Assembly (NCBI GenBank): GCA_934378145.1
Contig: CAKXXW010000008.1
Location: 1-64,000 of the forward strand
Direction: 5' to 3'
Source of the DNA: an uncultured Eubacteriales bacterium
GTDB lineage: Bacteria > Bacillota > Clostridia > Oscillospirales > CAG-272
DNA length: 64,000 bases
Positions 1-7,639 of this stretch are shown here, one piece after another. The position numbers and the translations under genes were made by a program. Under the pieces are notes generated by a model. It was given only the letters and a program-made list of their open reading frames with translations, searched no databases and was not told where the DNA came from. How positions within the stretch are numbered: the stretch's first letter is position 1; each line of letters opens with the position of its first letter.

Positions 1-332
1 ATGGAATAATCGAGCAGGCGCTTGCCGTACCCCTGCCGTTTGTATGCCGGCGCTATGCCGATGGGACCGAAGGTCATGATCGGCACTTTTCGCCCATCGT
101 CACAGTCAATTTCCGAGCGTACATAGATGACCTGCCCGATCAGTTCGCCGTTAAGCTCCATTACGAAGTCCAGCTCCGGCACAAATGCCGGATCATCACG
201 GTAGCAATGCAGCACATAATGTTCCGTACAGCCGGGACGGTAGACATTCCAAAAAGATTCGCGTGTTAGGTTTTCGACGGCTCTGTAATCGTCTTTCGTT
301 TCAAGACGGATTGTAATATTTTTTTCCGACAT
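1..332 (-). CDS. GNAT N-acetyltransferase, C-terminus cut by window edge
   Basis: The gene starts with ATG at 332 behind an AAGGAG ribosome site and runs off the left edge, so only about 110 N-terminal residues are visible. These contain the acetyl-CoA-binding core of a GNAT fold: the strand GELIGQVIYVRSEI is followed by GPIGIAPAYKRQGYGKRLLDYS, where the R/QGYGK stretch is the pyrophosphate-binding loop (motif A). The protein probably acetylates a small molecule or an amino group in the cytoplasm; the substrate cannot be read from sequence. It lies 26 bases downstream of the DUF998 gene on the same strand, so it may be the third gene of the TetR-led transcript starting near 1670. Confidence 0.85.
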   Translation of the reverse strand, partial: MSEKNITIRLETKDDYRAVENLTRESFWNVYRPGCTEHYVLHCYRDDPAFVPELDFVMELNGELIGQVIYVRSEIDCDDGRKVPIMTFGPIGIAPAYKRQGYGKRLLDYS

Positions 333-358
333 GGTAAATTCTCCTTGATAATTAAAAA

Positions 359-997
359 TTAAACCGATATTTTATTGTCGGAATTCATACAGAAAAGATG
401 AATTCCGAGCACGGCATTGAATCCCGTAGCCGCAAACACGCTGAAGCGCTCTACAACGCCGAAGTATTCGGTTGGAACGATCTTCATTCCAAGTGCGCCG
501 ACAAGCATCATGGCAAGCGCAATGGCGGCACAGATGCCGTAAGAGCGACAGTCTCTGCTTTTTGCGCCGGCAACGATGACAACAGTCAGCGATGCGATCG
601 ACAACAGCACCACCAAAGCGGTGACGACCATATGCATCACATCCTGAAACGCTCCTGCATAGCCGCTGTCGGAAAGCGGGAACATCCGATAACCGACTGC
701 CGAAATCCATTCCATGACGGCGAACAGATAAATCCCTGTGCGGAGCAGTTTGGTCTTCTGCCCCTGTATGCCGATACAAACGACGGTCACGCACACGACC
801 TCGCACGCATTGTAAAGCGCACTGAGTTGATTCCAGAGTGCCAGCGACGGCGCATTGGCAGCGCTCAGGTCACTGACCGCCTGTGCCAGCGGGTTATATC
901 CGGGATAAGCAAGCGGTGCAAACATCACCGCCGCCGTGTACGAAAGGAAACTCAATATGCCGAGCAGTCCCAGCTTTTGGATCAATAACTTTTTCAT
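359..997 (-). CDS. DUF998 family integral membrane protein
   Basis: This 212-residue, strongly hydrophobic protein resembles the DUF998 family: about six membrane segments, an early YPGYNPLAQAVSDL segment after the first helix, and conserved polar residues near MFPLSD. The molecular role of the family is not established. I chose the ATG at 997 because it follows GGAGGGGAAAACAA and its first bases overlap the stop of the upstream TetR gene as ATGA (994-997). An in-frame start further upstream would lie inside the regulator gene. The overlap means translational coupling and makes this membrane protein a probable target of that TetR protein. Confidence 0.8.
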   Translation of the reverse strand: MKKLLIQKLGLLGILSFLSYTAAVMFAPLAYPGYNPLAQAVSDLSAANAPSLALWNQLSALYNACEVVCVTVVCIGIQGQKTKLLRTGIYLFAVMEWISAVGYRMFPLSDSGYAGAFQDVMHMVVTALVVLLSIASLTVVIVAGAKSRDCRSYGICAAIALAMMLVGALGMKIVPTEYFGVVERFSVFAATGFNAVLGIHLFCMNSDNKISV

Positions 998-1641
998 TTG
1001 TTTTCCCCTCCCTGTGTATTGCACCCGTGAACCATACGGAAAAAGAGGTCGACATGATTTCTTAGTTTTTCGAGACATTCACTTTCCTTTTCCGGTTGAC
1101 GGTCACAGACACCGATGAGTGTCATAACCGGGGCAACATACATCATGGCCAGCGTGTCGGGATCCCCTGCCGGGATCTCCCCCACGGCGATCAGCGCGCG
1201 GAAAATCCCGGCGTGATAGTCGATCATGCGCTCCACATAGCGCTTTGAATACAGACTTGCCAGTTCCGGTGAACGGAACTGCTCAATGGTCATCATGCGG
1301 CGGAAATTGCGGATGGTCTCATTATGGAGGGAGTATACAAAAATCTGCCGCACCTTTTCAAAGAGCGCGTCGACCGTGATCCCGGTAAAGGCAGAAATAT
1401 CCTGCGCAACATTCTGCACATGGATATTGATTTTTCCTGTATCCGCCTCATACTGCTTTGCCGTGGATTCCACGATGGCATCAAAAATTGCCTGCTTGCT
1501 CGGATAGTGATTGTAGAGCGACGGTGCTTTGATCCCCACCGCTTTCGCAATCTCTCCGACGCTGACCGCATCATATCCGTGCGCTGCAAACAGTTCAAGC
1601 GCCTTGTCAATAATTTTCTGCTTGGTATCTTCCTGTTTCAT
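994..1641 (-). CDS. TetR/AcrR family transcriptional regulator
   Basis: The protein has 215 residues. Residues about 5-50 form the TetR helix-turn-helix: KIIDKALELFAAHGYDAVSV, then GEIAKAVGIKAPSLYNHYPSK, with the recognition helix around APSLYNHY. The remainder is the ligand-binding and dimerisation domain. The ATG at 1641 follows GAGGG; a GTG at 1653 is an alternative start but falls inside the operator. A 20-base palindrome (1652-1671) lies directly upstream between promoter and start, so autorepression is likely. It is coupled to the DUF998 membrane protein through an ATGA overlap. The ligand is unknown. Confidence 0.9.
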   Translation of the reverse strand: MKQEDTKQKIIDKALELFAAHGYDAVSVGEIAKAVGIKAPSLYNHYPSKQAIFDAIVESTAKQYEADTGKINIHVQNVAQDISAFTGITVDALFEKVRQIFVYSLHNETIRNFRRMMTIEQFRSPELASLYSKRYVERMIDYHAGIFRALIAVGEIPAGDPDTLAMMYVAPVMTLIGVCDRQPEKESECLEKLRNHVDLFFRMVHGCNTQGGENK

Positions 1642-1651
1642 GGTTGCCCTC

Positions 1652-1671
1652 ACTAACTAATATTCGTTAGT
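1652..1671. promoter_or_regulatory. Palindromic operator for the adjacent TetR gene
   Basis: ACTAACTAATATTCGTTAGT is a near-perfect palindrome; nine of ten positions match between half-sites. It lies just downstream of the -10 box of the tetR promoter and ends ten bases before the chosen start codon. Position and symmetry are those of a TetR self-operator. Its outer CTAAC/GTTAG half-sites resemble the palindromes at 18867 and 19696. Confidence 0.75.
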
Positions 1672-2046
1672 AATATTATAAACCATACTCTTGCAAATGT
1701 CAAGATAGTCGGCATTGAACTGCGCAAGATCATCCGAAAACGGCACATCGCAGGAGCTGACCTCGCCTGTCTTGTTTTTCACGATGGTATTGACAGCGAT
1801 GTTGTCGTATTTCAGCAGCTCGCGCCCCACGGGGAGCAAACAAAATTCTTTGATCCCACTCGCCGCCATTCCTATACACCAACACAGCAGCATATTGAAT
1901 TTATATCCGTGCTTTCGGCTGAATCTCACAAGCGGCGTGACATCCAGCGTCTTGAAAAAGGTCACCATCGGGTTCGGCGCACCCATCCAAAGCTCGTATG
2001 CCGATGCACGGGTGGTTGTTTTCGGATCAATCACAATCGGTTTCAT
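1657..2046 (-). pseudogene. CatA-like O-acetyltransferase, 3'-truncated
   Basis: The 129-residue product matches the N-terminal half of the chloramphenicol acetyltransferase (CatA-like) fold: an early basic strand, MVTFFKTLDVTPLVRFSRKHGYKFNMLLCW, then a strand pair with VNTIVKNKTGEVSSCDVPFSDD. Family members are about 205-220 residues and carry the catalytic histidine motif (HHxxxDG) near the C-terminus; it is absent here because the frame stops at 1657. The last roughly 15 codons coincide with the promoter and operator of the next gene, so the 3' part was replaced by the tetR unit. ATG 2046 follows GGAGAG. It is the last gene of the operon led by the TetR gene at 4491. It is probably inactive, since the catalytic residue is missing. 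Confidence 0.75.
1675..1703 (-). promoter_or_regulatory. Sigma-A promoter of tetR (994-1641)
   Basis: Reading the minus strand, TTGACA (1703-1698) is followed by exactly 17 bases and then TATAAT (1680-1675), a consensus vegetative promoter. The whole promoter lies inside the 3' end of the truncated chloramphenicol acetyltransferase reading frame. Confidence 0.85.
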
Positions 2047-2077
2047 ATTACACTCTCCAATACAATAATTAGCACCA

Positions 2078-2695
2078 TCAGTTATCAACATCTTTTAAGA
2101 CGTATTCTCGGATCCATTCATCCAAAAACTGTATCTGTTCCTCGGTATGAAACCAATGCTCCCCGTTGGGCATGACGGTTAGATCTGCGTGATGCCGTTT
2201 GGCAAATGCGGATATCGTTTCAATGGATGTCAGATTGTCATGCTCACCGTAGAGAATACAGGTGGGGACATTCCAGATAATCGGATGCTGTCGCACATAA
2301 CAAAGATAATTCCAAGACAGCGTTTCTCCAAAATTTGTGGAAATTTCCTGTTTTTCCGCAAGTTCCTGTTCGGTCACACCCGACCATTGCATCATATTGC
2401 AAATCAGGGTTTCCATATCCACGATCGGAGATATAAAATAAGCCCGGTCAACCAGCGTTTCGTCCAACGAGGATAACGCAAAGTATGCGCCGATGCTGTT
2501 GGCTATCAGGGTAATGTGCGTGCATTGCTTTTTCTTTTCGGCAAAAAATGTGAAGAATTCTTCTTTGGCGTCCCAAGGTGTTTGGGAACGGTAATCAAAG
2601 CCGATGACCTCATGATTCGGAAAGAGCATTTTGTAATGCTCGGCTTCCTCCGCCGAGCCGCCCTTTCCGTGAACATATACTATTAAATCTTTCAT
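2078..2695 (-). CDS. Alpha/beta hydrolase
   Basis: The product has 205 residues. The first strand ends in VYVHGKGGS, an oxyanion-hole HG motif. The nucleophile elbow appears as IANSIGAYFALS, where NSIG matches the GxSxG serine position with Asn instead of the first Gly. GEHD supplies the probable catalytic acid and NGEHWFH the catalytic histidine near the C-terminus, so the triad is intact. There is no signal peptide, so it is probably a cytosolic esterase or lipase-like enzyme of unknown substrate. It starts ten bases after the membrane-protein gene and is followed by the truncated acetyltransferase, within the operon that begins at 4491. Confidence 0.85.
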   Translation of the reverse strand: MKDLIVYVHGKGGSAEEAEHYKMLFPNHEVIGFDYRSQTPWDAKEEFFTFFAEKKKQCTHITLIANSIGAYFALSSLDETLVDRAYFISPIVDMETLICNMMQWSGVTEQELAEKQEISTNFGETLSWNYLCYVRQHPIIWNVPTCILYGEHDNLTSIETISAFAKRHHADLTVMPNGEHWFHTEEQIQFLDEWIREYVLKDVDN

Positions 2696-2704
2696 TGTAT
2701 TGCC

Positions 2705-3115
2705 TCAGGAAATGATTCGTGCGATTTCCATCGTCACGATTTTAAGCACTGCACCGCCCGACATGATGTAGCACCATATCTCTCGCGCGTGTTGTGTTTT
2801 GGCAATCGGCGTAGCAATGGCGGCAATAATAATCAGCAGTGCGCCGACACAGCCGATGATCGTGGGCACACTGACGAGCGGAAACAGCCCCGGTGCGCAG
2901 CTGCCGTCGATGGTGTGCTGAATCGTCTTATCCAAGCCATCCCGCGCCGCCGCAAAGCAACAGACCACAAGTCCGAATACAAGCAGAATTGCACTCCTGC
3001 GCCCCCAATACTGAATATTTGTACGGTTAAAAAACGAATAACCGATAAACCCGAGCATCGCAAGGATCATCAGCGTTGTTGCCGTAGTGACTCCGTTTCC
3101 GAAATAAAGCTTCAT
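2705..3115 (-). CDS. Small four-helix integral membrane protein, unknown
   Basis: I do not recognise this family. The 136-residue product has about four hydrophobic segments, for example around ATTLMILAMLGFIGYSFF, SAILLVFGLVVCCFAAA, VPTIIGCVGALLIIIAAI and a C-terminal one. There is no signal peptide cleavage motif and no enzyme motif. The ATG at 3115 overlaps the stop of the upstream zinc-ribbon gene as ATGA, so translation is coupled. Its place inside a TetR-led operon with a flavodoxin-like protein and a hydrolase suggests an accessory or stress role; that is inference. Confidence 0.7.
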   Translation of the reverse strand: MKLYFGNGVTTATTLMILAMLGFIGYSFFNRTNIQYWGRRSAILLVFGLVVCCFAAARDGLDKTIQHTIDGSCAPGLFPLVSVPTIIGCVGALLIIIAAIATPIAKTQHAREIWCYIMSGGAVLKIVTMEIARIIS

Positions 3116-3348
3116 ATTTTTGCCGCTTCCTCTCCGTATGAAATGATGATCATCCTGCACACATCACAGCGGCAGGCTTCCACGCTTATGCGTCCGCCGA
3201 CCTTCAGCCCGGTAAGTTTTACAAAGCCTTCTGCTTTTTTGGCATTTTCCAAGGCACCCGGCACTTCATTTGCAAAACTGAATGCGCCGTCCTTGCTGCT
3301 GAACAGATAGCCTTTTTCCATTTCTTTTCCGCATTTCGGACACATCAT
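3112..3348 (-). CDS. Small zinc-ribbon protein (DUF6487-like)
   Basis: The 78-residue protein opens with MMCPKCGKEMEKGYLFS, a CPxCGxEM zinc ribbon, and has a second cysteine pair CRCDVC near residue 60. It therefore looks like a one-zinc ribbon with a small beta domain, as in proteins annotated as DUF6487. The function is unknown. The start at 3348 has GGAGGG eight bases upstream; a longer in-frame version lacks such a site. It overlaps the following membrane-protein gene by four bases. Confidence 0.7.
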   Translation of the reverse strand: MMCPKCGKEMEKGYLFSSKDGAFSFANEVPGALENAKKAEGFVKLTGLKVGGRISVEACRCDVCRMIIISYGEEAAKI

Positions 3349-3367
3349 GATATATTCCCTCCGATCC

Positions 3368-3877
3368 TTATTGTTGCGCGTTGTACCAATCGAGTACGTC
3401 ACTTAAATCCTCCTGTTTGACCCGCTCTCCGCCGTGGAGCATCATATCCAGCATATCGTCCTCCTCCGGCGTGCGGTCTTTCTTTGCGGCAAGGCTCTTG
3501 CCCGCCGTTTTGACCATTATCTCCATCATGGGTCGGTAAATGCCGTGCAGTTTTTTGACATCGAAATTGCCTTGCAGGGTGAACAGCGGAATGCTTACCT
3601 GAACAGCCGACTTTTTCCGCACGCTGTCCATTTGCGTTCCGGTTTGCCCCATGCCGACAGCGCAAACCGCTCTGATATGATAACGCTTAGCGGCTTTGGC
3701 ATAGCCTTTAATGGCACTTGCCGCAATCCAACCAATATAGATGATCTCGCTTCCCTGCGGCAATACTTTGGGTGCGTATTTCAGCTCATAAACGGGCAAA
3801 CCGGTTTTCCCGGACAATAACTTTGCGTATTGTGCGGCACTGCCGGTATTGCTGGTGTAAACGATTGCAGCTATCAT
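3368..3877 (-). CDS. Flavodoxin-domain protein
   Basis: The 169-residue protein begins IAAIVYTSNTGSAAQYAKLL, which matches the phosphate-binding loop of flavodoxins (T/SxTGxT) with Ser-Asn-Thr-Gly. A YIGWIAASAIKGY segment corresponds to the loop near the isoalloxazine ring. It probably binds FMN and carries electrons, or is a protoporphyrinogen-oxidase-like flavodoxin; the C-terminal half does not settle this. Its start overlaps the end of the upstream TetR gene as ATGA (3874-3877), so it is the first structural gene under that regulator. Confidence 0.8.
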   Translation of the reverse strand: MIAAIVYTSNTGSAAQYAKLLSGKTGLPVYELKYAPKVLPQGSEIIYIGWIAASAIKGYAKAAKRYHIRAVCAVGMGQTGTQMDSVRKKSAVQVSIPLFTLQGNFDVKKLHGIYRPMMEIMVKTAGKSLAAKKDRTPEEDDMLDMMLHGGERVKQEDLSDVLDWYNAQQ

Positions 3878-4491
3878 CTTGCGCCTCCGTACGGCTTCAT
3901 GTTTGAAATAAATCGGTCGATATGCTTCTTGAGCAATTCAAAGACCGCCTCCTTGTCTTTGGCCCCGTCATACACGCTGTAAAGCAGGTACATCGGGCCG
4001 TAAAAATCAAGCGCCAGCTGCATGGCGTCCGCGTCGGAATCGGTCATTTTCCGAAAAATCGCCGCCATATACTCCGCAGGACCCGTAGAAAGATAGTTTT
4101 GATACAGTTGCGCCATTTCCGCGTCGCGGTACTGCTCCATCGTGATCATTTTGCGGAATTTCGCCGAAAAGTCTTCTTCCGTCCAATGGCGGAACTGTGC
4201 CATACTGTACGCACGGATCTTTTCAATCGGTGTTTTCATGTAGGCATCCGCGAAGCCGTCAGGTTCGGTCTCGGGCATTTCGTATTCCTCGGCGCGTTCA
4301 AAATCCATGTCATTCATTCGTTTTACGACACATTCCAGTATCTCATGTTTGCTTGTATAATGCTTATACAAAGCCGGTTTGGTAATTCCGAGTTGCTCCG
4401 CGATATCGCTCATAGAAGTACCGAGATATCCGTTCTGTGAAAACAGCTTCAGGGCAACCTCCGGAATTTTTGCTTTCGTTTCTCCGCTCAT
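3874..4491 (-). CDS. TetR/AcrR family transcriptional regulator
   Basis: The product has 205 residues. The N-terminal helix-turn-helix reads IPEVALKLFSQNGYLGTSMS, then DIAEQLGITKPALYKHYTSK, the standard TetR pattern. The rest is an all-alpha ligand domain. It is the first gene of an operon running down to the truncated acetyltransferase at 1657, with gaps of 31 bases or less. The promoter immediately upstream contains a 17-base inverted repeat overlapping the promoter core, so the gene is almost certainly autoregulated and controls the whole operon. Confidence 0.9.
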   Translation of the reverse strand: MSGETKAKIPEVALKLFSQNGYLGTSMSDIAEQLGITKPALYKHYTSKHEILECVVKRMNDMDFERAEEYEMPETEPDGFADAYMKTPIEKIRAYSMAQFRHWTEEDFSAKFRKMITMEQYRDAEMAQLYQNYLSTGPAEYMAAIFRKMTDSDADAMQLALDFYGPMYLLYSVYDGAKDKEAVFELLKKHIDRFISNMKPYGGAR

Positions 4492-4509
4492 TTTTTCCTC
4501 CTTGCAGGC

Positions 4510-4559
4510 AGTGACCGCCCGGTAACCGATATTATAGTTACCGGGCGGTCACTTGTCAA
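4510..4559 (-). promoter_or_regulatory. Promoter with embedded 17-bp inverted-repeat operator
   Basis: On the minus strand TTGACA (4559-4554) and TATAAT (4536-4531) are separated by exactly 17 bases. Those 17 bases (4537-4553) are one arm of a perfect inverted repeat. The other arm (4510-4526) lies just after the -10 box, with ten bases between the arms. A regulator bound here would occlude both promoter elements. Confidence 0.9.
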
Positions 4560-4777
4560 GAGGTTTTGAAAAAATTACCTTATTTTTTTCGATTATGTTT
4601 TCGCCTGCATCCTTGCGCACTCCGAATGTTTGGTTGCTTCTGCTCCGGTATTCTCTGGCAACATAGAACTAAATAATTCATATGGTCCCCGGAGGTATTC
4701 CCTCCGAGAACCTTTTTCTTTATTTACCGCATAACTACTTTATTTTTCAATTCATTTATAAGCCCCGCAACTTCCTT
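4560..4777. other. Intergenic region between two minus-strand units
   Basis: About 218 bases of A+T-rich sequence without a convincing gene. It contains one plus-strand hairpin with a T-tract (4684-4725), listed separately. I see no tRNA, riboswitch or insertion-sequence end here. Confidence 0.6.
4684..4725 (+). terminator. Orphan rho-independent terminator
   Basis: GGTCCCCGGAGG (4684-4695) pairs with CCTCCGAGAACC (4701-4712) at 10 of 12 positions across a five-base loop, followed by TTTTTCTTTATTT. It is oriented for plus-strand transcription, yet no plus-strand gene precedes it. It may be the end of a small RNA or a relic of a lost gene. Confidence 0.5.
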
Positions 4778-5644
4778 TCAGTCAAAAAAGCTGATCTGTC
4801 CATTTCTCACGGGATACTCTCGAAGATAAGAAAAAATCTCGGCAGGTGCGGTCATCACGCCGGAATTACGGCATCGGTTATCAAACAATTTCCACAGCGC
4901 CGCAGAATTCTCCGAAATGCAATCGCAAGAATCTCCGAAATGGTAGATATAGCGTTTCTTCATTCCCGGAAAATGCTCGTCCAACTTTCGATAAAAATAT
5001 TCCCGACTGCCCGCGCGAAGGGTCACGCTGAAACCTAAATTGATGATTCCCTTCACACCCGCCTCAAAACAGTAGTCAAGGATCCCGTTCAGGTTCTCTG
5101 CCGTGTCATTTATATACGGCAAGATCGGGCTGATCCGCACGACAGTGGGGATCCTGCGCCGCCGAAACTCTTTTAACACCTCGTAACGCCTGCGCGTAGT
5201 GCAGACATTCGGCTCAATGATACGGCAAAGATCTTCATCAGCCGTAGTCATCGTCATCTGTATGATCGCCCTGGAGTGACGGTTTATCTGTTCATAAAGG
5301 TCAATATCCCGCAAAACGCGGTCGGACTTCGTGATGACCGTCACACCGCAATTATATTGATCGATAACATCCAGCGCACGGCGGGTCAGCCCGAGCTTTT
5401 CCTCGCAATGCATATACGGATCGCACATCGAGCCGGTGTTGATCATACAAGGTCTGCGCTTGCGTCGGAGCGCATCCTCGAGCAATTCGATCGCATTGCT
5501 TTTGACCGCAACATCCTCAAATTCGTGATCCATCCCGTAGCAGTCCGAGCGGCTGTCGCAGTATATGCACCCGTGCGTGCATCCGCGGTAGAGATTTATG
5601 TTGTTTTCCGCAGACAGGATGGTTTTCGCTTCTATGTTATGCAT
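4778..5644 (-). CDS. SPL-family radical SAM protein
   Basis: The product has 288 residues. The radical SAM cluster motif CxxxCxxC appears as RGCTHGCIYCDSRS with cysteines at 22, 26 and 29. Downstream are strands typical of a partial TIM barrel: MINTGSMCDPY, VTVITKSDRVLRD, IQMTMTTADEDLCRIIEPN and VVRISPILPYINDT. This is the layout of the spore-photoproduct-lyase-like (SPL, Rv2578c-type) family, most of whose members have unknown substrates. I prefer the ATG at 5644, which follows AGGG, over a TTG at 5677 without a ribosome site. It lies 29 bases downstream of the small P-loop gene. It binds a 4Fe-4S cluster and SAM by family knowledge. Confidence 0.85.
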   Translation of the reverse strand: MHNIEAKTILSAENNINLYRGCTHGCIYCDSRSDCYGMDHEFEDVAVKSNAIELLEDALRRKRRPCMINTGSMCDPYMHCEEKLGLTRRALDVIDQYNCGVTVITKSDRVLRDIDLYEQINRHSRAIIQMTMTTADEDLCRIIEPNVCTTRRRYEVLKEFRRRRIPTVVRISPILPYINDTAENLNGILDYCFEAGVKGIINLGFSVTLRAGSREYFYRKLDEHFPGMKKRYIYHFGDSCDCISENSAALWKLFDNRCRNSGVMTAPAEIFSYLREYPVRNGQISFFD

Positions 5645-5673
5645 CAGACAAAATTCCCTATGATTGTTATAGT

Positions 5674-5826
5674 TCAAACAGAGTATTTTTGAAGCAAAAA
5701 CGGCTTTATACCTTTTTGTTTTAACTTGTTTGCCATCTCCAGAATGGCATACGATTTTCCCCTACCCGGTCGTCCGGCTACAAAAACAAGACCGCTGTCA
5801 GATAATTCCAAATTACATATTTTCAC
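5674..5826 (-). CDS. Mini P-loop protein, 50 residues (helicase-like fragment)
   Basis: A GTG start at 5826 follows GGAGG with the usual spacing. The 50 codons read VKICNLELSDSGLVFVAGRP and then GRGKSYAILEMANKLKQKG, ending at TGA. The core GRPGRGKS is a Walker A motif preceded by a hydrophobic strand, as in the DnaB/KaiC-like ATPase start (typically xxARPGMGKT). No Walker B or later motif can fit in 50 residues. It is either the decayed 5' end of a replicative-helicase-like gene or a genuine small nucleotide-binding protein. The intact ribosome site and lack of internal stops argue that it may still be translated. Confidence 0.5.
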   Translation of the reverse strand: MKICNLELSDSGLVFVAGRPGRGKSYAILEMANKLKQKGIKPFLLQKYSV

Positions 5827-5910
5827 AATTATATCCTCCAACAATAGCAATGTTCCAAGCCAAAATCGGATTTTTCAATGTTTCCGCAAACTTGAGCATT
5901 TGGTAACTCT

Positions 5911-6315
5911 CTATTTATTGCGCTGTTTGCAATATTCCGCCCAAAAATCTTCAAGGGTCTCCTCCCATGGTTTATCGGCAGAATTTTTTGCACTTGCAAG
6001 GCACAGCTCATAATTATCCAAAAATTCCGCGACCGTCACCTTAAGTAATCTTTCATAAATAATTTCTGCCCCCGGCCAATTCATATCTTGCAACCATTCG
6101 AGCAACTCCGACAAATGGAGCTTTAATACCTCGTCGCTCTCACAAGATATTATTAAAGCGCAATTATGCCATACATTTTTACTGTATTTGGGCGTTAAGG
6201 GCTGAATAAACGGAACGATGGTATTCATGCTTTTTGCCAGCGCTATTCCTTGTTTTTGGATTTCAAGCGGCTGATTCCAATCAAGCATATCCATAATTTC
6301 TTCAATATTCGACAT
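5911..6315 (-). CDS. DUF5071-like protein
   Basis: The 134-residue protein is acidic and helical, with the central segment LLEWLQDMNWPGAEIIYERL, which resembles proteins annotated DUF5071. Members occur singly in Firmicutes and are often annotated as hypothetical; some sit in immunity-gene neighbourhoods, but the function is not known. ATG 6315 has a modest AGGA upstream. The adjacent ankyrin-repeat protein on the same strand and the mixed accessory context would fit an immunity or stress protein; that is inference only. Confidence 0.55.
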   Translation of the reverse strand: MSNIEEIMDMLDWNQPLEIQKQGIALAKSMNTIVPFIQPLTPKYSKNVWHNCALIISCESDEVLKLHLSELLEWLQDMNWPGAEIIYERLLKVTVAEFLDNYELCLASAKNSADKPWEETLEDFWAEYCKQRNK

Positions 6316-6352
6316 CTCAAATCCTACCCCATTTTGCTTATCGTTACTAAGA

Positions 6353-7603
6353 TTATTTTGCTAAATCATCTGCTTTTTTGAGTTCATCAATGATCCGCGG
6401 GAACCCCACAAAAATATCAAACGCATTATCTCCCAAATCATTTGCAATATACGGGTCGGCTCCTCTCGATATCAAAAGTCTGACGACCGCCGGATCAATT
6501 CCTATCGATGCCCCCACAAGCGGAGTCTCCTCTTGGGCGTTCACTAAATTAGGATCTGCACCGTGATCCAACAGAAGTTTTACCGTTTCCTCTCCGCGCT
6601 CAACCGCTATGTGCAATGGAGTGTCCCCTTTGTTATAATTATCAAAAGGTCCGCCGTTGCCCAAATTGACATTGATTTCCTTACGGTCGAGAAGGAATTT
6701 CAATACCGGCATGATATTGGTCTCAGCAAATGTCGCAGCATATAGCAAAGTTGTTCCGTAACGGTTTGGAATGTTCACATCATCCAAAGCGCTGATCATT
6801 GAAATGATCATATTTGCCGCAGCCTCTTCACCCATATCTCTTGAAAGCGGGAACCACTGCCCTATCAAATCGCGTATGCGTGAGACCTCTTCGGTAGAAT
6901 CGGCTGTACACGCCGACGGCGCCCGTTTCCCCTTGTGGACGATCGTTCCGCCCTTAGCAAAAAGCTCAAGCTCGACCGCCCTTTCGCGCTCGATAAAAGG
7001 AATGATGACCGTATCGAATATTTTCAGATCATATTCCACATTTTCTATAAAACCCTGAAGACCGGCTTCGGCACTTCCATCAGGATCAGGAGTGAATGTA
7101 TGATGGAAAAACATCGATCCGTTATATTCTATGCTCATATCATATCTTGAAAAATGGCGACGGGCTTGCAGATCAAAAACGAAATCATACTTGTCGCCGT
7201 TAGCGTCAAAAGCACTGAAACGAATGCGTGCCGTTTTTTTGGTGCATGAAAAAACATTTTTGTCGAAAAATCGCAGAAGAGCTTTCCTCAAAACCGCAAC
7301 AGTTACCATAGGAGCCGATTTTTGGATATAATATGTGCCCTGCGCTATTTTTTCGGCGTTCACTTTGCGAACATATTCCTGTTCGGCATGTGAATATGAC
7401 ATTTCGGAAAAGTTCGGCGGCGTATAAAATTCTCCGAATTCATCGCTAATCATGAACGCGCGTAATTTTCTGAACATCCGACGATCTGCATGCCCATTAT
7501 CGCCGATCTCGGGAAGCCCCTGTGTTCCCGCTGGCTTTTCAAGTGAAAAACTCGTGTGGCGATCGTATATATCACCAAGAGAGGTCAAGATTTTTTCTGA
7601 CAT
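6353..7603 (-). CDS. Ankyrin-repeat protein with unidentified N-terminal domain
   Basis: The product has 416 residues. Residues about 1-265 form a domain I do not recognise, rich in beta-prone segments (for example KTARIRFSAFDANGDKYDF). The C-terminal third carries about four ankyrin repeats, visible as TLLYAATFAETNIMPVLKFL, GDTPLHIAVERGEETVKLLL, DHGADPN, ETPLVGASIGIDPAVVRLLI and SRGADPYIAN. Ankyrin repeats mediate protein-protein contacts. There is no signal peptide. The start at 7603 has GGAGGAG upstream. It could be a sensor or effector-neutralising protein; no enzymatic motif is visible. Confidence 0.8.
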   Translation of the reverse strand: MSEKILTSLGDIYDRHTSFSLEKPAGTQGLPEIGDNGHADRRMFRKLRAFMISDEFGEFYTPPNFSEMSYSHAEQEYVRKVNAEKIAQGTYYIQKSAPMVTVAVLRKALLRFFDKNVFSCTKKTARIRFSAFDANGDKYDFVFDLQARRHFSRYDMSIEYNGSMFFHHTFTPDPDGSAEAGLQGFIENVEYDLKIFDTVIIPFIERERAVELELFAKGGTIVHKGKRAPSACTADSTEEVSRIRDLIGQWFPLSRDMGEEAAANMIISMISALDDVNIPNRYGTTLLYAATFAETNIMPVLKFLLDRKEINVNLGNGGPFDNYNKGDTPLHIAVERGEETVKLLLDHGADPNLVNAQEETPLVGASIGIDPAVVRLLISRGADPYIANDLGDNAFDIFVGFPRIIDELKKADDLAK

Positions 7604-7639
7604 AGTTATCTCCTCCTTCCAATTCTCTATAAACTAAGG

